Positions 46,183 through 55,220 are shown, numbered from the stretch's first letter. The stretch is 64,000 bases of DNA from Pseudomonadota bacterium (GCA_027624035.1 JAQBUI010000016.1:1-64000), one strand, 5' to 3'. Notes: generated from the sequence alone by a model not told the origin. Made by a program: numbers and translations.

Positions 46183-47079
46183 TTACAACGGTCTGAGCCG
46201 AACCCAGCCACTTTCCACGTGCCGGGCCGCAGTCTCGTATCCAGGCTCTCCTGGCATGATGATGGTGTTGGAATCCCCACCGACCCTTGCCCGATGGTCC
46301 GGGAGGTTCGCCCCGGCCGCGGCCATGACCTCTTCGGCAGATGAGAACAGGGCCAGGTTCTTGATCATCCGGAGTGTGGGCGTCATCAGGACCATCTCCT
46401 CGGTTTCCACCTTCTCGAGAATCACCTGGGGCGACAGCCAGCGGGAATGGACCAGTTCACCATCATCGTGGATCGGTGTCTGGTCATGGGGCATCTGAGC
46501 GATGAAGAATCTTGCATCAAATCGGCGGGGCGGTCCCCTGGGCGTTATCCAGCGCGCGATGTAGTGCATGGCACCGCCATCGATCACGAGGTTCTCCTGG
46601 GCCAGAATGTCGAGGAAATCCCGCTGCTGGGCGTTCAGTTCATCCCGGTGGTCCTGAAACCGCTCGATGATCTCCGCGTCTGTGAAGTCAGGTCGGCTCA
46701 GCGTGTCCCGATGCAGGGCGAGCAGGATACCGGCCTCCTCAAACGCTTCGCGAATCGCAGCGATATAGTAGGCAAGACCGCCCCTGGGCAGACCCATCAG
46801 GTCGCTGGCCTGGCGATCAGTACGATGGACGCTGATGTCGTCAGCGTTTCGGTCGGTGTGGTCCACGGACCCACCTGGAAACACCCACATGCCACCGGCA
46901 AATACCGTATCGGCGTGCCGCTCCATCATGAACACCTGCAGGTCGGGCCGATCGTCGACGAGCATCACGGTTGCTGCGGGCCGGATGGCAACCTGTTCGG
47001 GGTCGTAGTCAGTCAAGAGGCTGTGCCGTGACAGTCGATGATGATCCGTAGGGTAGCCGAAACGACTCTCCCGCTGCAA
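46183..47079 (-). CDS. Nudix hydrolase (NUDT7/NUDT19-like)
   Basis: A 298-residue Nudix protein. FPGGSVDHTDRNADD and AAIREAFEEAGILLA form a Nudix box interrupted by an insertion of about 40 residues, as in NUDT7/NUDT19-like proteins, some of which cleave CoA esters. The start is a TTG, since no ATG or GTG occurs in frame before the domain and an upstream stop closes the frame. The downstream oxidase gene follows after two bases. Confidence 0.8.
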   Translation of the reverse strand: MQRESRFGYPTDHHRLSRHSLLTDYDPEQVAIRPAATVMLVDDRPDLQVFMMERHADTVFAGGMWVFPGGSVDHTDRNADDISVHRTDRQASDLMGLPRGGLAYYIAAIREAFEEAGILLALHRDTLSRPDFTDAEIIERFQDHRDELNAQQRDFLDILAQENLVIDGGAMHYIARWITPRGPPRRFDARFFIAQMPHDQTPIHDDGELVHSRWLSPQVILEKVETEEMVLMTPTLRMIKNLALFSSAEEVMAAAGANLPDHRARVGGDSNTIIMPGEPGYETAARHVESGWVRLRPL

Positions 47080-47159
47080 CGCGATGTGAATCGGCGATTC
47101 CGAAGCCAGCCGATGCAGGTGCTGAGCCAGGATATACCGATGGACATCAATGATCCTGC

Positions 47160-47705
47160 ATGGACAATCAGGTCAATACGCGGAGTAACGCTTTGAATAT
47201 CACCTTGAACGTCGTCGTGGTCAGGAACTTCTTGGATTCAATCAGGAGTCTGATATTCCTGGTGATATGGCTTCCCGGTCTGGCGAGTGCCGAGCAGATC
47301 ATCCGTCTGCAGGATGGCAGCGAAATCCGTGGTGAGGTCGTATCCTTCAGCAGCGGCGTCTATACGATCGACACCCGTTCGCTGGGCATCATCAAACTGG
47401 CTGGCGATCAGGTCCGCATGATGACCAGTGGCGGCGCCCCGGCCAACGAACCCCTGGCCGAGGTCAGGGAGCAGATGGATGCACAGACTGTCCAGTCCAT
47501 TCAGTCAACCATTGCCGCCAACACCGGGCTCATGACCACGATATTCAGGCTGCAGAACGATCCTGCCATGAAGGCGGTACTGTCGGACCCGGAGGTGATG
47601 CGGGCAGTACAGAACCTTGACCTTCAGGCGCTCGCTGATCATCCCAAGATCAAGGCACTGATGACGAGCCCGGAAGTCCAGCGCATTCAGAATCAGCTTC
47701 AATAG
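47160..47705 (+). CDS. Secreted protein with SH3-like and C-terminal helical segments
   Basis: A 181-residue protein. A signal segment (LIFLVIWLPGLASA, residues about 31-44) is followed by a short beta barrel-like unit (IIRLQDGSEIRGEVVSFSSG), then a helical tail with DP-type repeats (NDPAMKAVLSDPEVMRAVQN, MTSPEVQRIQNQ) resembling STI1/HOP segments. The start may be a later TTG or GTG, because 30 residues precede the signal core. No family name. It is divergent from the Nudix gene and converges with uvrA. Confidence 0.65.
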   Translation: MDNQVNTRSNALNITLNVVVVRNFLDSIRSLIFLVIWLPGLASAEQIIRLQDGSEIRGEVVSFSSGVYTIDTRSLGIIKLAGDQVRMMTSGGAPANEPLAEVREQMDAQTVQSIQSTIAANTGLMTTIFRLQNDPAMKAVLSDPEVMRAVQNLDLQALADHPKIKALMTSPEVQRIQNQLQ

Positions 47706-47775
47706 TCGCTCGTGAAGGTTGCTGCGTGGACAGCACTGCGCACGGCAGTGGTGCCACCCGTCCAGGTGGTCGCAA

Positions 47776-50601
47776 TCAGACCAGCGGCTTCAGATATCGT
47801 CCGGTATCGGAACCCTTGCTTGCGGCGATATCCCGGGGTGACCCCTCAGCGATGACCTCGCCGCCAGCGGGGCCGCCTCCAGGGCCGAGATCAATCACCC
47901 AGTCAGCCGTCTTGATGACATCCAGGTTATGCTCAATCACGGTGACACTGTTGCCGGCATCTACCAGACGGTTCAATACCGCCAGCAGTTTCTTCACGTC
48001 GTCAAAGTGCAGGCCGGTGGTGGGCTCATCCAGGATGTAGAAGGTCTTGCCGGTGGCCAGCTTGGACAGTTCCCGCGCCAGTTTGATCCGCTGGGCCTCA
48101 CCACCGGAAAGGGTCGACGAGGGCTGCCCCAGATGGAGATAGTCAAGGCCGACATCCATCAACAACTGCAGCTTGGTGACGATCTTCGGATGTTCCGAGA
48201 AATGCTCGACGGCCTCGGTGACCGTCAGTTCCAGCACGTCGGCAATGGATTTGCCCTGATAGCGCACCTCCAGAGTTGCCTCATTGAAGCGCTTGCCGGC
48301 GCATTCCTCACACTTGACATACACATCCGAGAGAAAGTGCATCTCGATTTTTCGGACCCCGTCACCCTGACAGGTCTCACACCGACCACCCTTGACGTTA
48401 AAGGAGAATCTCCCCGGCTTGTAGCCGCGCATCCGGGAGCCCGGCAGCTGGGAGAAGAAGCTGCGAATATCATCGAACACCTTGATGTAGGTGACCGGAT
48501 TGCTGCGCGGTGTTCGCCCGATCGGTCGCTGATCAATGGCGACCACCTTGTCCAGCTGATCGAGACCGATGATGCGCTTGTGAGCTCCGATGCGCTGAGT
48601 GGAGTGATGGAACTCCCTCGCCAGCGCCGGATGCAGGATGTCGTTGACGAGTGTGGACTTGCCCGCCCCCGAGACCCCGGTGACGGCAGTGAGCACACCG
48701 AGCGGAAACGAGACATTGACATCTTTCAGGTTGTTGGCCTTTGCCCCCTCGACGCGGATGTGCCCGCTGGGCGTTCGCAATTGATCAGGGACCTCGATGG
48801 CGGTCCTGCCAGAAAGGTAGTTGCCGGTGATGGAGCTCTTTTTTCGCTCCAGGCTCCGGGGTGTGCCGGCGTGGACGATGCGGCCACCGTTTACCCCCGC
48901 GCCCGGTCCAAAGTCGACCACGTAGTCGGCGGCGCGAATGGTTTCCTCGTCATGTTCGACTACGACCACCGTGTTGCCGATATCCCTCATGCGCAGCAGT
49001 GTGGCAAGCAGTTTTTCGTTGTCTCGCTGATGCAGCCCGATGCTCGGTTCATCGAGAATGTAGATCACGCCTGACAGCTCGGAGCCCACCTGGCTGGCGA
49101 GGCGAATTCGCTGGGATTCACCCCCGGAAAGGGATGGTCCAAGACGGTCCAGGGACAGATAGGCGAGCCCAACGGCGTTCAGAAAACCCAGGCGATTGCA
49201 AATCTCCTTTAAAACCTCTGTCGCGATTTCACCCGCGGCACCGGGCAGCTTCATGTTCTGAAAGAAATCAAGGGTCCGGTCAATGGTCCAGCTAGAGACG
49301 TCGACAATGGTTTTACCGTCCACCTTGACCGAGGCACTCTCCGGTCGCAGTCGGACGCCATGACAACTGGTACAGGGTGAGTTCGCGAGGAACTGCGAGT
49401 ACCAGCGTTTCATGCCCTCAGAGCGGGTCTGCCGGAAGCGACGCATCAGCCGGTTGGCAACCCCCTCGTATTTCGACATGTGGATGCCGTGGCGGCCCCA
49501 GTCAATCTCGTATCGACGCTCCCCGGTACCCTCCATGATTCGGGTCCGCTGGGCCCGGGTCAGCTTCTTCCAGGGCTTGTCGATGGAGATCTTCAGATGA
49601 TTGAAGACCTGCCGATGGTAGATGGCCCCGGTTGACTTACTGTCATCGTCCATCCTGCCGAGGGGTTTGACCGCGCCCTCGCGGAGTGTGAGGCCAGGGT
49701 CGGGCACCAGTAATTCCGGGTCGAAGGCCACCTGGGTTCCGAGGCCGTTGCATTCGTGGCACATGCCCTGTGGACTGTTGAATGAAAACGCCTGGGGTGT
49801 GAGGACAGGAAAGGAGATCCCGCAATGGCCGCAGGACAGGTTTTCGGAATAGATCTTGTCAGAGCCATCGTCCCGGGCCGCAATCAGCATGCCGTCGCCC
49901 AGTGACAGGGCAGACTCCACCGATTCGGTCAGCCGCTCGCTGATGTCACCCCGCACCACCAGGCGATCCACGATGGCTTCCACCGTGTGTTTCCTGCGCT
50001 TGTCGAGCGCTTCGATTTCGTCGCTGCGGACGATCTCGCCGTCAACCCGCAGGCGCACGAAACCCTGGGCCCGGGCATCCTCCAGCATATCGCGATGTTC
50101 GCCGCGACGGTTCACCAACAGTGGCACCAGCAGATACAGACGGGTTCCCGCTGGCAGCGCCGCCAGTTCCCGGGCGATGTTCTGGGCGGTCTGCCCCTCG
50201 ACCTTTCGACCACACTCATGGCAATGCTGCACACCGACCCGTGCGTACAGAACACGAAGGTAGTCGGCAATTTCAGTGATGGTGGCAACTGTGGAGCGGG
50301 GGTTCCGGCTGGTGGTCTTCTGCTCGATAGAGATGGTCGGTGACAGCCCGCGAATGGTGTCATATTTGGGCTTTTCCATCTGGCCCAGGAATTGTCTGGC
50401 ATAGGCGGACAGGGACTCCACGTAGCGACGCTGGCCTTCGGCATAGAGCGTATCGAACGCGAGGCTGGATTTGCCCGACCCGGAAACGCCGGTCAGCACG
50501 ACCAGTTTACGCTTGGGTATTTTGACCTCGACGGACTTGAGGTTGTGTTCCCGGGCTCCCCGAATATGGATGTGGTCGAGTTCCTCCGACGCGCTTTTCA
50601 T
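47776..50601 (-). CDS. uvrA: UvrA, excinuclease ABC subunit A
   Basis: A 941-residue protein of the usual UvrA length. It has two ATPase halves: GVSGSGKSSLAFDTLYAEG near residue 38 and GVSGAGKSTLVNDILHPA in the C-half, with signatures LSGGESQRIRLA and LSGGEAQRIKLA. Zinc-finger cysteine pairs are CGHCG ... CHECNG and CETCQGDG ... CEECAGK. It detects bulky DNA lesions with UvrB in nucleotide excision repair. It is transcribed alone, with no LexA box that I can identify with confidence. Confidence 0.97.
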   Translation of the reverse strand: MKSASEELDHIHIRGAREHNLKSVEVKIPKRKLVVLTGVSGSGKSSLAFDTLYAEGQRRYVESLSAYARQFLGQMEKPKYDTIRGLSPTISIEQKTTSRNPRSTVATITEIADYLRVLYARVGVQHCHECGRKVEGQTAQNIARELAALPAGTRLYLLVPLLVNRRGEHRDMLEDARAQGFVRLRVDGEIVRSDEIEALDKRRKHTVEAIVDRLVVRGDISERLTESVESALSLGDGMLIAARDDGSDKIYSENLSCGHCGISFPVLTPQAFSFNSPQGMCHECNGLGTQVAFDPELLVPDPGLTLREGAVKPLGRMDDDSKSTGAIYHRQVFNHLKISIDKPWKKLTRAQRTRIMEGTGERRYEIDWGRHGIHMSKYEGVANRLMRRFRQTRSEGMKRWYSQFLANSPCTSCHGVRLRPESASVKVDGKTIVDVSSWTIDRTLDFFQNMKLPGAAGEIATEVLKEICNRLGFLNAVGLAYLSLDRLGPSLSGGESQRIRLASQVGSELSGVIYILDEPSIGLHQRDNEKLLATLLRMRDIGNTVVVVEHDEETIRAADYVVDFGPGAGVNGGRIVHAGTPRSLERKKSSITGNYLSGRTAIEVPDQLRTPSGHIRVEGAKANNLKDVNVSFPLGVLTAVTGVSGAGKSTLVNDILHPALAREFHHSTQRIGAHKRIIGLDQLDKVVAIDQRPIGRTPRSNPVTYIKVFDDIRSFFSQLPGSRMRGYKPGRFSFNVKGGRCETCQGDGVRKIEMHFLSDVYVKCEECAGKRFNEATLEVRYQGKSIADVLELTVTEAVEHFSEHPKIVTKLQLLMDVGLDYLHLGQPSSTLSGGEAQRIKLARELSKLATGKTFYILDEPTTGLHFDDVKKLLAVLNRLVDAGNSVTVIEHNLDVIKTADWVIDLGPGGGPAGGEVIAEGSPRDIAASKGSDTGRYLKPLV

Positions 50602-50787
50602 AGAACTGCGGTTTCCTTTCTACTGCTTGGTTGGCGCCTGCCCAGACCTGAGCCAGCTCGGATTTGAACCCCATGACGTCGCCACCGGGCCCGACTGCGT
50701 GACGGTGTCGGCAAGCGTCGCCTATGACTCACGATGCTGATCCTGGCCAGGACAGACCAGGGCGCTATGTATAGCATGATGTCGTGG

Positions 50788-51696
50788 CTACTGCACGAGA
50801 TTGAAGGCCTTCAGTCTGACCAGAAAGTCCAGTGTGAGGCCAGCACTGATCTCCGATTCGACGACCTCCCAGGTCGCCGGATAGGCGCCGCCCCAGGACC
50901 AGGTGGGCGCCCAGCCGCCATCGGCACGTTGCTGTGCGATGCGGTAGGCAAAGTCAGCATCCAGAGAATCTTCAAAGAACATGGCGAGAGGGGACTCCGG
51001 GTACTGCACCACGTCGCTGGGCGTCAGGCAGTATTCTTCCCAGTCCCGCTCGGTCACCTTTACGATGTCGAAAGCGGCGGTCAGAAGATGTGGCAGCAGG
51101 TCGGCCTGATGCTGCGGCTCAAGATGGTCGTACAGCCGCAGATAGCACAGCAGTTCATGCATATCCACGCGACCTGTCTCGATATGGGCCAGAGCCCGCT
51201 TTACCAGCAAACCCCGCTGTGCAGCCGTACTGGTATTGGGAAAGGTCATCAGATAGCCAGTGATTTCTGCTCCCGGATTGGCCAGAAAGCCATGGCTTCG
51301 GCACTTCCATTTCGGATCATAGGCCCACCAGGGCGCATGGGGGGCATCATTGGTGTCAGCATTGATCAGCGGCCAGTTTTCATGACGGTACTGGGCCAGC
51401 AGATAGTCCATGGCACTGACGATCGCCGGGTGGCGGCCGGGCAGCCCGATTTCCAGCGCAATTCGAAGCGCTACGGTGGTGCTGACCACCGATGAGTTGG
51501 TCGTCCGCAGATCCGGTTCGATGCCGTGACCGAATCCACCATCGGCGTTCTGGCAGGCCAGCAGCGCTTCGGTGACGCCACAGAGGTGACCACTGCCGAA
51601 ATGAAAGTCGAGGCGGTGGCGATGTAGATTCGTTCCGTTGACTAAAATAAACTCTACCGCGCGTTCAAATGCATCCTGGCTCAGTTGGCTGTTCAT
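50788..51696 (-). CDS. Terpene-cyclase/prenyltransferase-fold protein
   Basis: A 302-residue protein with QW-like repeats of the alpha-alpha toroid fold: CQNADGGFGHG near residue 50 and QQRADGGWAPTW near 260, with helices between. It has no DxDD or zinc-site pattern that I can place, so it may be a binding or unusual cyclase-fold protein rather than an oxidosqualene cyclase. It is divergent from a WYL-domain regulator gene 100 bases away, which may control it. Confidence 0.72.
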   Translation of the reverse strand: MNSQLSQDAFERAVEFILVNGTNLHRHRLDFHFGSGHLCGVTEALLACQNADGGFGHGIEPDLRTTNSSVVSTTVALRIALEIGLPGRHPAIVSAMDYLLAQYRHENWPLINADTNDAPHAPWWAYDPKWKCRSHGFLANPGAEITGYLMTFPNTSTAAQRGLLVKRALAHIETGRVDMHELLCYLRLYDHLEPQHQADLLPHLLTAAFDIVKVTERDWEEYCLTPSDVVQYPESPLAMFFEDSLDADFAYRIAQQRADGGWAPTWSWGGAYPATWEVVESEISAGLTLDFLVRLKAFNLVQ

Positions 51697-51796
51697 TGCA
51701 TGGGCCCTTTGTGGTGTCGTGGGTTGGAGAGGTTGTTTGAGTCAATTATAGAGAAGGGCTCCTGACAGCCTTGTGTCAGGAGTCTTCAGGTAAATC

Positions 51797-52474
51797 ATGC
51801 GACGTGCAGACAGACTGTTTCAGCTGATGCTTCTGCTTCAGGAGGGCAAGGTGCGCACGGCCCGATACCTGGGCGAGAAGCTCGAGGTGTCCGAGCGGAC
51901 CGTTTATCGAGATATCAGCGATCTGATCGGCTCCGGCATCCCTATCGATGGCGAGGCCGGTGTGGGGTATCTGTTGCGGGATGAATACCGCCTGCCGCCC
52001 CTGATGTTTAGCGGCGAAGAACTGCAGGCGCTGGCTCTGGGAGCAGAAATGGTGCGGGCCTGGTCGGACCGTCAGATGGCGGCAACCGCTGCCACGGCCA
52101 TCCGGAAGATCGAATCGGTGCTCCCGGAGAACCTCAGGCAGGAGATCGACCTCAAGCTCATTGAAGTGCCTGACCTCGGGATGCAGAAGCGGGAGAACCT
52201 GGAACAGGTGCGGCTTGCCACAGACCAGCACCGGAAACTGACGATTCGCTACCGCTCGCTGGCGGACGATGTGACCGAGCGGACCATCAGGCCGCTGCTC
52301 TTGTATTTCTGGGGCAACAAGTGGACCATCGGAGCGTTCTGTGAACTCCGTCAGGATTTTCGTGCGTTCCGGATTGATCTGATGACAGACATCCGGGTCG
52401 CAGAACCGTTTGCGACCGAGTCCGGCTGTGATCTCGCGGCCTATGCGGCGTATCAGTCACGGCGAGGGTGGTAG
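51797..52474 (+). CDS. YafY-family HTH/WYL transcriptional regulator
   Basis: A 225-residue protein. Residues 1-60 form a helix-turn-helix (ARYLGEKLEVSERTVYRDIS), and residues about 135-215 form a WYL-like domain (RPLLLYFWGNKWTIGAFCEL, with RAFRIDLM after it). The WYL residues themselves read WTI. Such proteins bind nucleic-acid or small-molecule signals. It is divergent from the terpene-cyclase-fold gene, whose promoter it may control. Confidence 0.85.
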   Translation: MRRADRLFQLMLLLQEGKVRTARYLGEKLEVSERTVYRDISDLIGSGIPIDGEAGVGYLLRDEYRLPPLMFSGEELQALALGAEMVRAWSDRQMAATAATAIRKIESVLPENLRQEIDLKLIEVPDLGMQKRENLEQVRLATDQHRKLTIRYRSLADDVTERTIRPLLLYFWGNKWTIGAFCELRQDFRAFRIDLMTDIRVAEPFATESGCDLAAYAAYQSRRGW

Positions 52475-52482
52475 ACTGGCAG

Positions 52483-52569
52483 CCTTGAGCGTGCCCGTGC
52501 CAGGCACGCCATGGTCGTGCCGGGAAGTTTCCCGGACGCCGCAGCGTGCAGCCAGAACTTCCATGAAAG
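52483..52569 (+). repeat. Dispersed ~90-base repeat, first of a tandem pair
   Basis: It starts CCTTGAGCGTGCCCGTGCCA, contains the near-palindrome CCGGGAAGTTTCCCGG and ends ACTTCCATGAAAG. It is a strong match to the copy at 35295-35384. A second, shorter copy begins in the next base. Confidence 0.75.
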
Positions 52570-52648
52570 CCTTGAGCGTGCCAGGTACGCCGTGGTCTTG
52601 CTGATAAATCTCCATGGCCGCACGCCATAGAACATTACTGACATGAGA
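52570..52648 (+). repeat. Dispersed ~90-base repeat, second of a tandem pair
   Basis: It repeats the start CCTTGAGCGTGCCAGGTACG and the CGCCGTGGTC core, then diverges (TGATAAATCTCCATGGCCGC). It ends about 26 bases before the CinA-like start codon, so it forms part of that gene's leader. Confidence 0.6.
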
Positions 52649-52674
52649 GCGTATTGGATCACGAGGGATTAAAC

Positions 52675-53421
52675 ATGACGCAGACCGTCACCGGTTGCAT
52701 GATCATCATCGGCAATGAAATCCTGTCCGGGAGAACCCAGGACGTTAATCTGGCGTACCTCGCCAAGGCCCTGAACGAACTTGGGGTCAGGATGGTTGAG
52801 GCAAGGGTGATCCCTGATGTTGAAGAAACGATCATCGCCACCGTCAATGAGTGTCGTCACAAGTTCGATTATGTGTTCACCACGGGTGGGATTGGCCCTA
52901 CCCATGATGACATCACGGCTGACTGCATCGCGCGCGCGTTTGATACCGAACTCGAGATGCATCCCGAGGTGGTGGCTCTCATCCGCCGCCGTGAGGCACC
53001 TCCGGAGGTCATGGAGTCAAGGCTTAGAATGGCGAGGATTCCGGTGGGTGCCACGTTGATTGACAATCCCAGCAGCGGCCCTCCCGGGTTTCAAATGGAG
53101 AATGTCTTTGTAATGGCGGGAGTCCCCATGGTCATGCAAGCCATGGTGTCGACCCTGGATGCGGAGCGGATCAAGGGTTCGCTGCCCGTCAGGTCCCGTT
53201 CAATCGGGGCGCATCTGAGTGAGAGCCAGGTGGCCGTGCGGCTTCGAGAAATCGCCCAGGAGCATCCGGACGTGGACCTCGGTAGCTACCCCTATTACCG
53301 GGGCAACGTGTACGGAACGAACCTCGTAATGCGTGGTACGGACGAGTCCGAGCTTGAGGTCATGCTGGAGAAGGTCCGCCAGATGATCATCGGTTTTGGC
53401 GTTCAGCCGAACGAGGAATAG
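52675..53421 (+). CDS. CinA/MoaB-fold molybdopterin-binding-domain protein
   Basis: A 248-residue competence/damage-inducible-protein-A-type protein. The MoCF-binding pattern is visible as IIIGNEILSGRTQDVNLAYL and FTTGGIGPTHDDITADCIAR; the C-half has GVPMVMQAM and a final alpha/beta region. It lacks the CinA C-terminal deamidase domain, so its length is that of the short group. The start ATG has AGGGA upstream; the frame opens at a TTG 21 bases earlier. Related proteins handle ADP-ribose or nicotinamide nucleotides; its own role is unknown. Confidence 0.88.
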   Translation: MTQTVTGCMIIIGNEILSGRTQDVNLAYLAKALNELGVRMVEARVIPDVEETIIATVNECRHKFDYVFTTGGIGPTHDDITADCIARAFDTELEMHPEVVALIRRREAPPEVMESRLRMARIPVGATLIDNPSSGPPGFQMENVFVMAGVPMVMQAMVSTLDAERIKGSLPVRSRSIGAHLSESQVAVRLREIAQEHPDVDLGSYPYYRGNVYGTNLVMRGTDESELEVMLEKVRQMIIGFGVQPNEE

Positions 53422-53486
53422 CCGTCTCCCTGCAACAGCTTCCGGTGGAAGCCAAATGGCTGTACTCTCACCCGGTACAAACGATG

Positions 53487-53563
53487 TTTCATGGAGACTC
53501 TGGACCCACACTGGCTGCCCGGAGAATTTTCCAGCGCGAATGGCGTGCCTGACCTGGGCACGA
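53487..53563 (-). repeat. Dispersed ~90-base repeat, diverged copy
   Basis: On the minus strand it reads CGTGCCCAGGTCAGGCACGC, then CATTCGCGCTGGAAAATTCT, and ends in CTCCATGAAA. The palindromic core is intact while the middle has changed. It lies in the leader of the cNMP-EAL gene. Confidence 0.55.
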
Positions 53564-53594
53564 TGATGACAGTGTGATTCTGACAGGAGGGCTT

Positions 53595-54803
53595 GTGGCG
53601 AAGAACATCCGGGAACTGGAGGTGGATGACGTGCTTTTTCAGGAGGGCGAAGCCGCAGATTGTGCTTACATCATCGAAAGCGGAAAACTTGAGATAAGCA
53701 CTCGTTCCGAGGGCGAGAAGGTGGTGATCTGCTCACTCGGGGAAGGCGATATCGTCGGTGAGATGGGGATCATTGACAAGGAGCCGCGTACCGCCACCGC
53801 GGTCGCACTGGCGCAGACCAGATTGACCCGGGTCACCCAGAGCCAATTGACGGATCGCATCTCCGGGGCCGACACCATAGTCAAACTTCTGATCAAGATC
53901 CTGCTGGATCGTTACCGAAGCGGTCTGGGGAAGGTCAAGGGTGATCCTGGGGATAGATCTCCTGATGTCGTTGCCGAGTACATTCACCAGGGCATAGACA
54001 AGATTCGCCTTGAAGGAGAGCTGCGTGACGCTCTGGACACGAAGAAACAGCTTCGGGTTTTCTATCAGCCGATCATTGACCTGCAGTCTCGCAAGATCGC
54101 AGGTTTTGAAGCCCTGACACGCTGGATTCACCCGAAGCGAGGCTTCATATCACCAGGGCTCTTTATCTCACTGGCCGAGGAAACCGACCTGATCGTACCG
54201 GTGGGGCTGTACGTGTTCGAGCAGGCCTGTAAGGACATCGTGAAATTCCAGAAGACTGCCAGCGCCCGCAAATACCCAGCACCTCTGTTCATCAGTATCA
54301 ACATTTCGGGCCGACAGGTGGCTGATCCGAGCTTTCTCCCGCGGGCTGCCGAGATCGCCCAGGACTGTGGTCTGGACAAGGCGCTGATCAAACTGGAAAT
54401 CACCGAGAGCTTTGCGGTAAACCTCGGCGCAGCCAGCGAATGGATTAACAAAGCCCACGAGCTTGGCTTCAAGGTATCACTGGATGACTTTGGCACCGGT
54501 TTTTCCAGTCTGGAAACGCTGTACCGACTGGACCTGGACAACGCGAAAATCGACCAGGCCTTCATGCTGGAGTTGCAGGGCAACCCGCGCAATCGTCAGC
54601 TGACCAGGGATATTGTCGCCATGGTAAAGGGGCTGGGCCTCGAGGTGGTGGTGGAAGGTGTAGAGGACCAGTCACAACTGGAATTCATCAGTGCGCTCGA
54701 CTGTCACTATGCACAGGGATACCTCATCGGAAAATCCATCCCGGCAAACGAGGTCAGGGAGATGCTGAATCATCCACCAGACCTTGGCCAGCCATACGGT
54801 TAG
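53595..54803 (+). CDS. cNMP-binding EAL-domain phosphodiesterase
   Basis: A 402-residue protein. Residues about 8-115 form a cyclic-nucleotide-binding barrel (VLFQEGEAADCAYIIESGKL, GEMGIIDKEPRTATAVA). Residues about 145-400 are an EAL domain with the catalytic set intact: FEALTRW, SINISGRQ, LEITES, LDDFGTGFSSL, KIDQAF, EGVEDQ and YAQGYLIGK. It should hydrolyse c-di-GMP under control of cAMP or another ligand. AGGAGG four bases before the GTG fixes the start; an earlier GTG at 53574 lacks such a site. It is monocistronic and preceded by a repeat copy. Confidence 0.9.
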   Translation: MAKNIRELEVDDVLFQEGEAADCAYIIESGKLEISTRSEGEKVVICSLGEGDIVGEMGIIDKEPRTATAVALAQTRLTRVTQSQLTDRISGADTIVKLLIKILLDRYRSGLGKVKGDPGDRSPDVVAEYIHQGIDKIRLEGELRDALDTKKQLRVFYQPIIDLQSRKIAGFEALTRWIHPKRGFISPGLFISLAEETDLIVPVGLYVFEQACKDIVKFQKTASARKYPAPLFISINISGRQVADPSFLPRAAEIAQDCGLDKALIKLEITESFAVNLGAASEWINKAHELGFKVSLDDFGTGFSSLETLYRLDLDNAKIDQAFMLELQGNPRNRQLTRDIVAMVKGLGLEVVVEGVEDQSQLEFISALDCHYAQGYLIGKSIPANEVREMLNHPPDLGQPYG

Positions 54804-54806
54804 TAG

Positions 54807-54892
54807 CCTCGAGCATGCCCGTATCGGGCACGCCGTAGTTTTGCAGGTAAGTCTCCCGGGATGCACGCCATAGGACCGTGCCTACATGAAAG
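54807..54892 (+). repeat. Dispersed ~90-base repeat, diverged copy
   Basis: It starts CCTCGAGCATGCCCGTATCG, continues GGCACGCCGTAGTTTTGCAG and ends CTACATGAAAG. Order and spacing match the better copies. It lies right after the cNMP-EAL stop codon. Confidence 0.55.
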
Positions 54893-55075
54893 CCAGATGG
54901 CATGAAAGCCGGATGGCGGGTCCTGGAGCAGTCCCGGGCAATAGTGGTCAACGGGCTGCCTATGCCTGAAACCCATCCGCGGATGATGTCCCTCATTGAT
55001 GCTTACACTCCCGAAGGACAGTGCTCACGCTGGCACCTCGTATCAGTGAACTTCCCATGAAATGGGTGCGCGACG

Positions 55076-55108
55076 TTTAACACCATCTTTACCCAATCTT
55101 CATAAATG
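55076..55108 (+). promoter_or_regulatory. Three PhoB-box-like 11-base units upstream of pstS
   Basis: TTTAACACCAT, CTTTACCCAAT and CTTCATAAATG lie head to tail with exactly 11 bases per unit, the period of PhoB half-sites. A similar triplet occurs before the porin gene. By analogy with the Pho regulon, PhoB would activate transcription at low phosphate. The match to the enterobacterial half-site CTGTCAT is partial. Confidence 0.6.
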
Positions 55109-55220
55109 GGGAATACCCTACCTCCCGTCGGCACCGAGGTTCCGCGTCACCTGATGGCACAACCATTGAGAGAACTCGTCGAGAGAGCCCATTGCGAGAG
55201 CCTAACGAGAGGGGAAGTCC

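Larger units (their letters stand above)
54804..55220. other. Intergenic region upstream of pstS
   Basis: It contains a diverged repeat copy at about 54807-54892 and three PhoB-box-like units at 55076-55108. The rest shows no gene. The leader of pstS after the Pho units is about 110 bases and carries GAGAGGGGAAG-like purine-rich sequence just before the start. Confidence 0.6.

Noticed and set aside
47929-49074. 381-codon frame on the plus strand inside uvrA
   Set aside because: It is antisense to a highly conserved gene; such long shadows are common at this G+C content.
50658-50674. tRNA T-arm-like sequence GGGGTTCAAATCC on the minus strand upstream of uvrA
   Set aside because: No matching acceptor stem, anticodon arm or D-arm can be drawn around it, and the T-stem itself pairs poorly.
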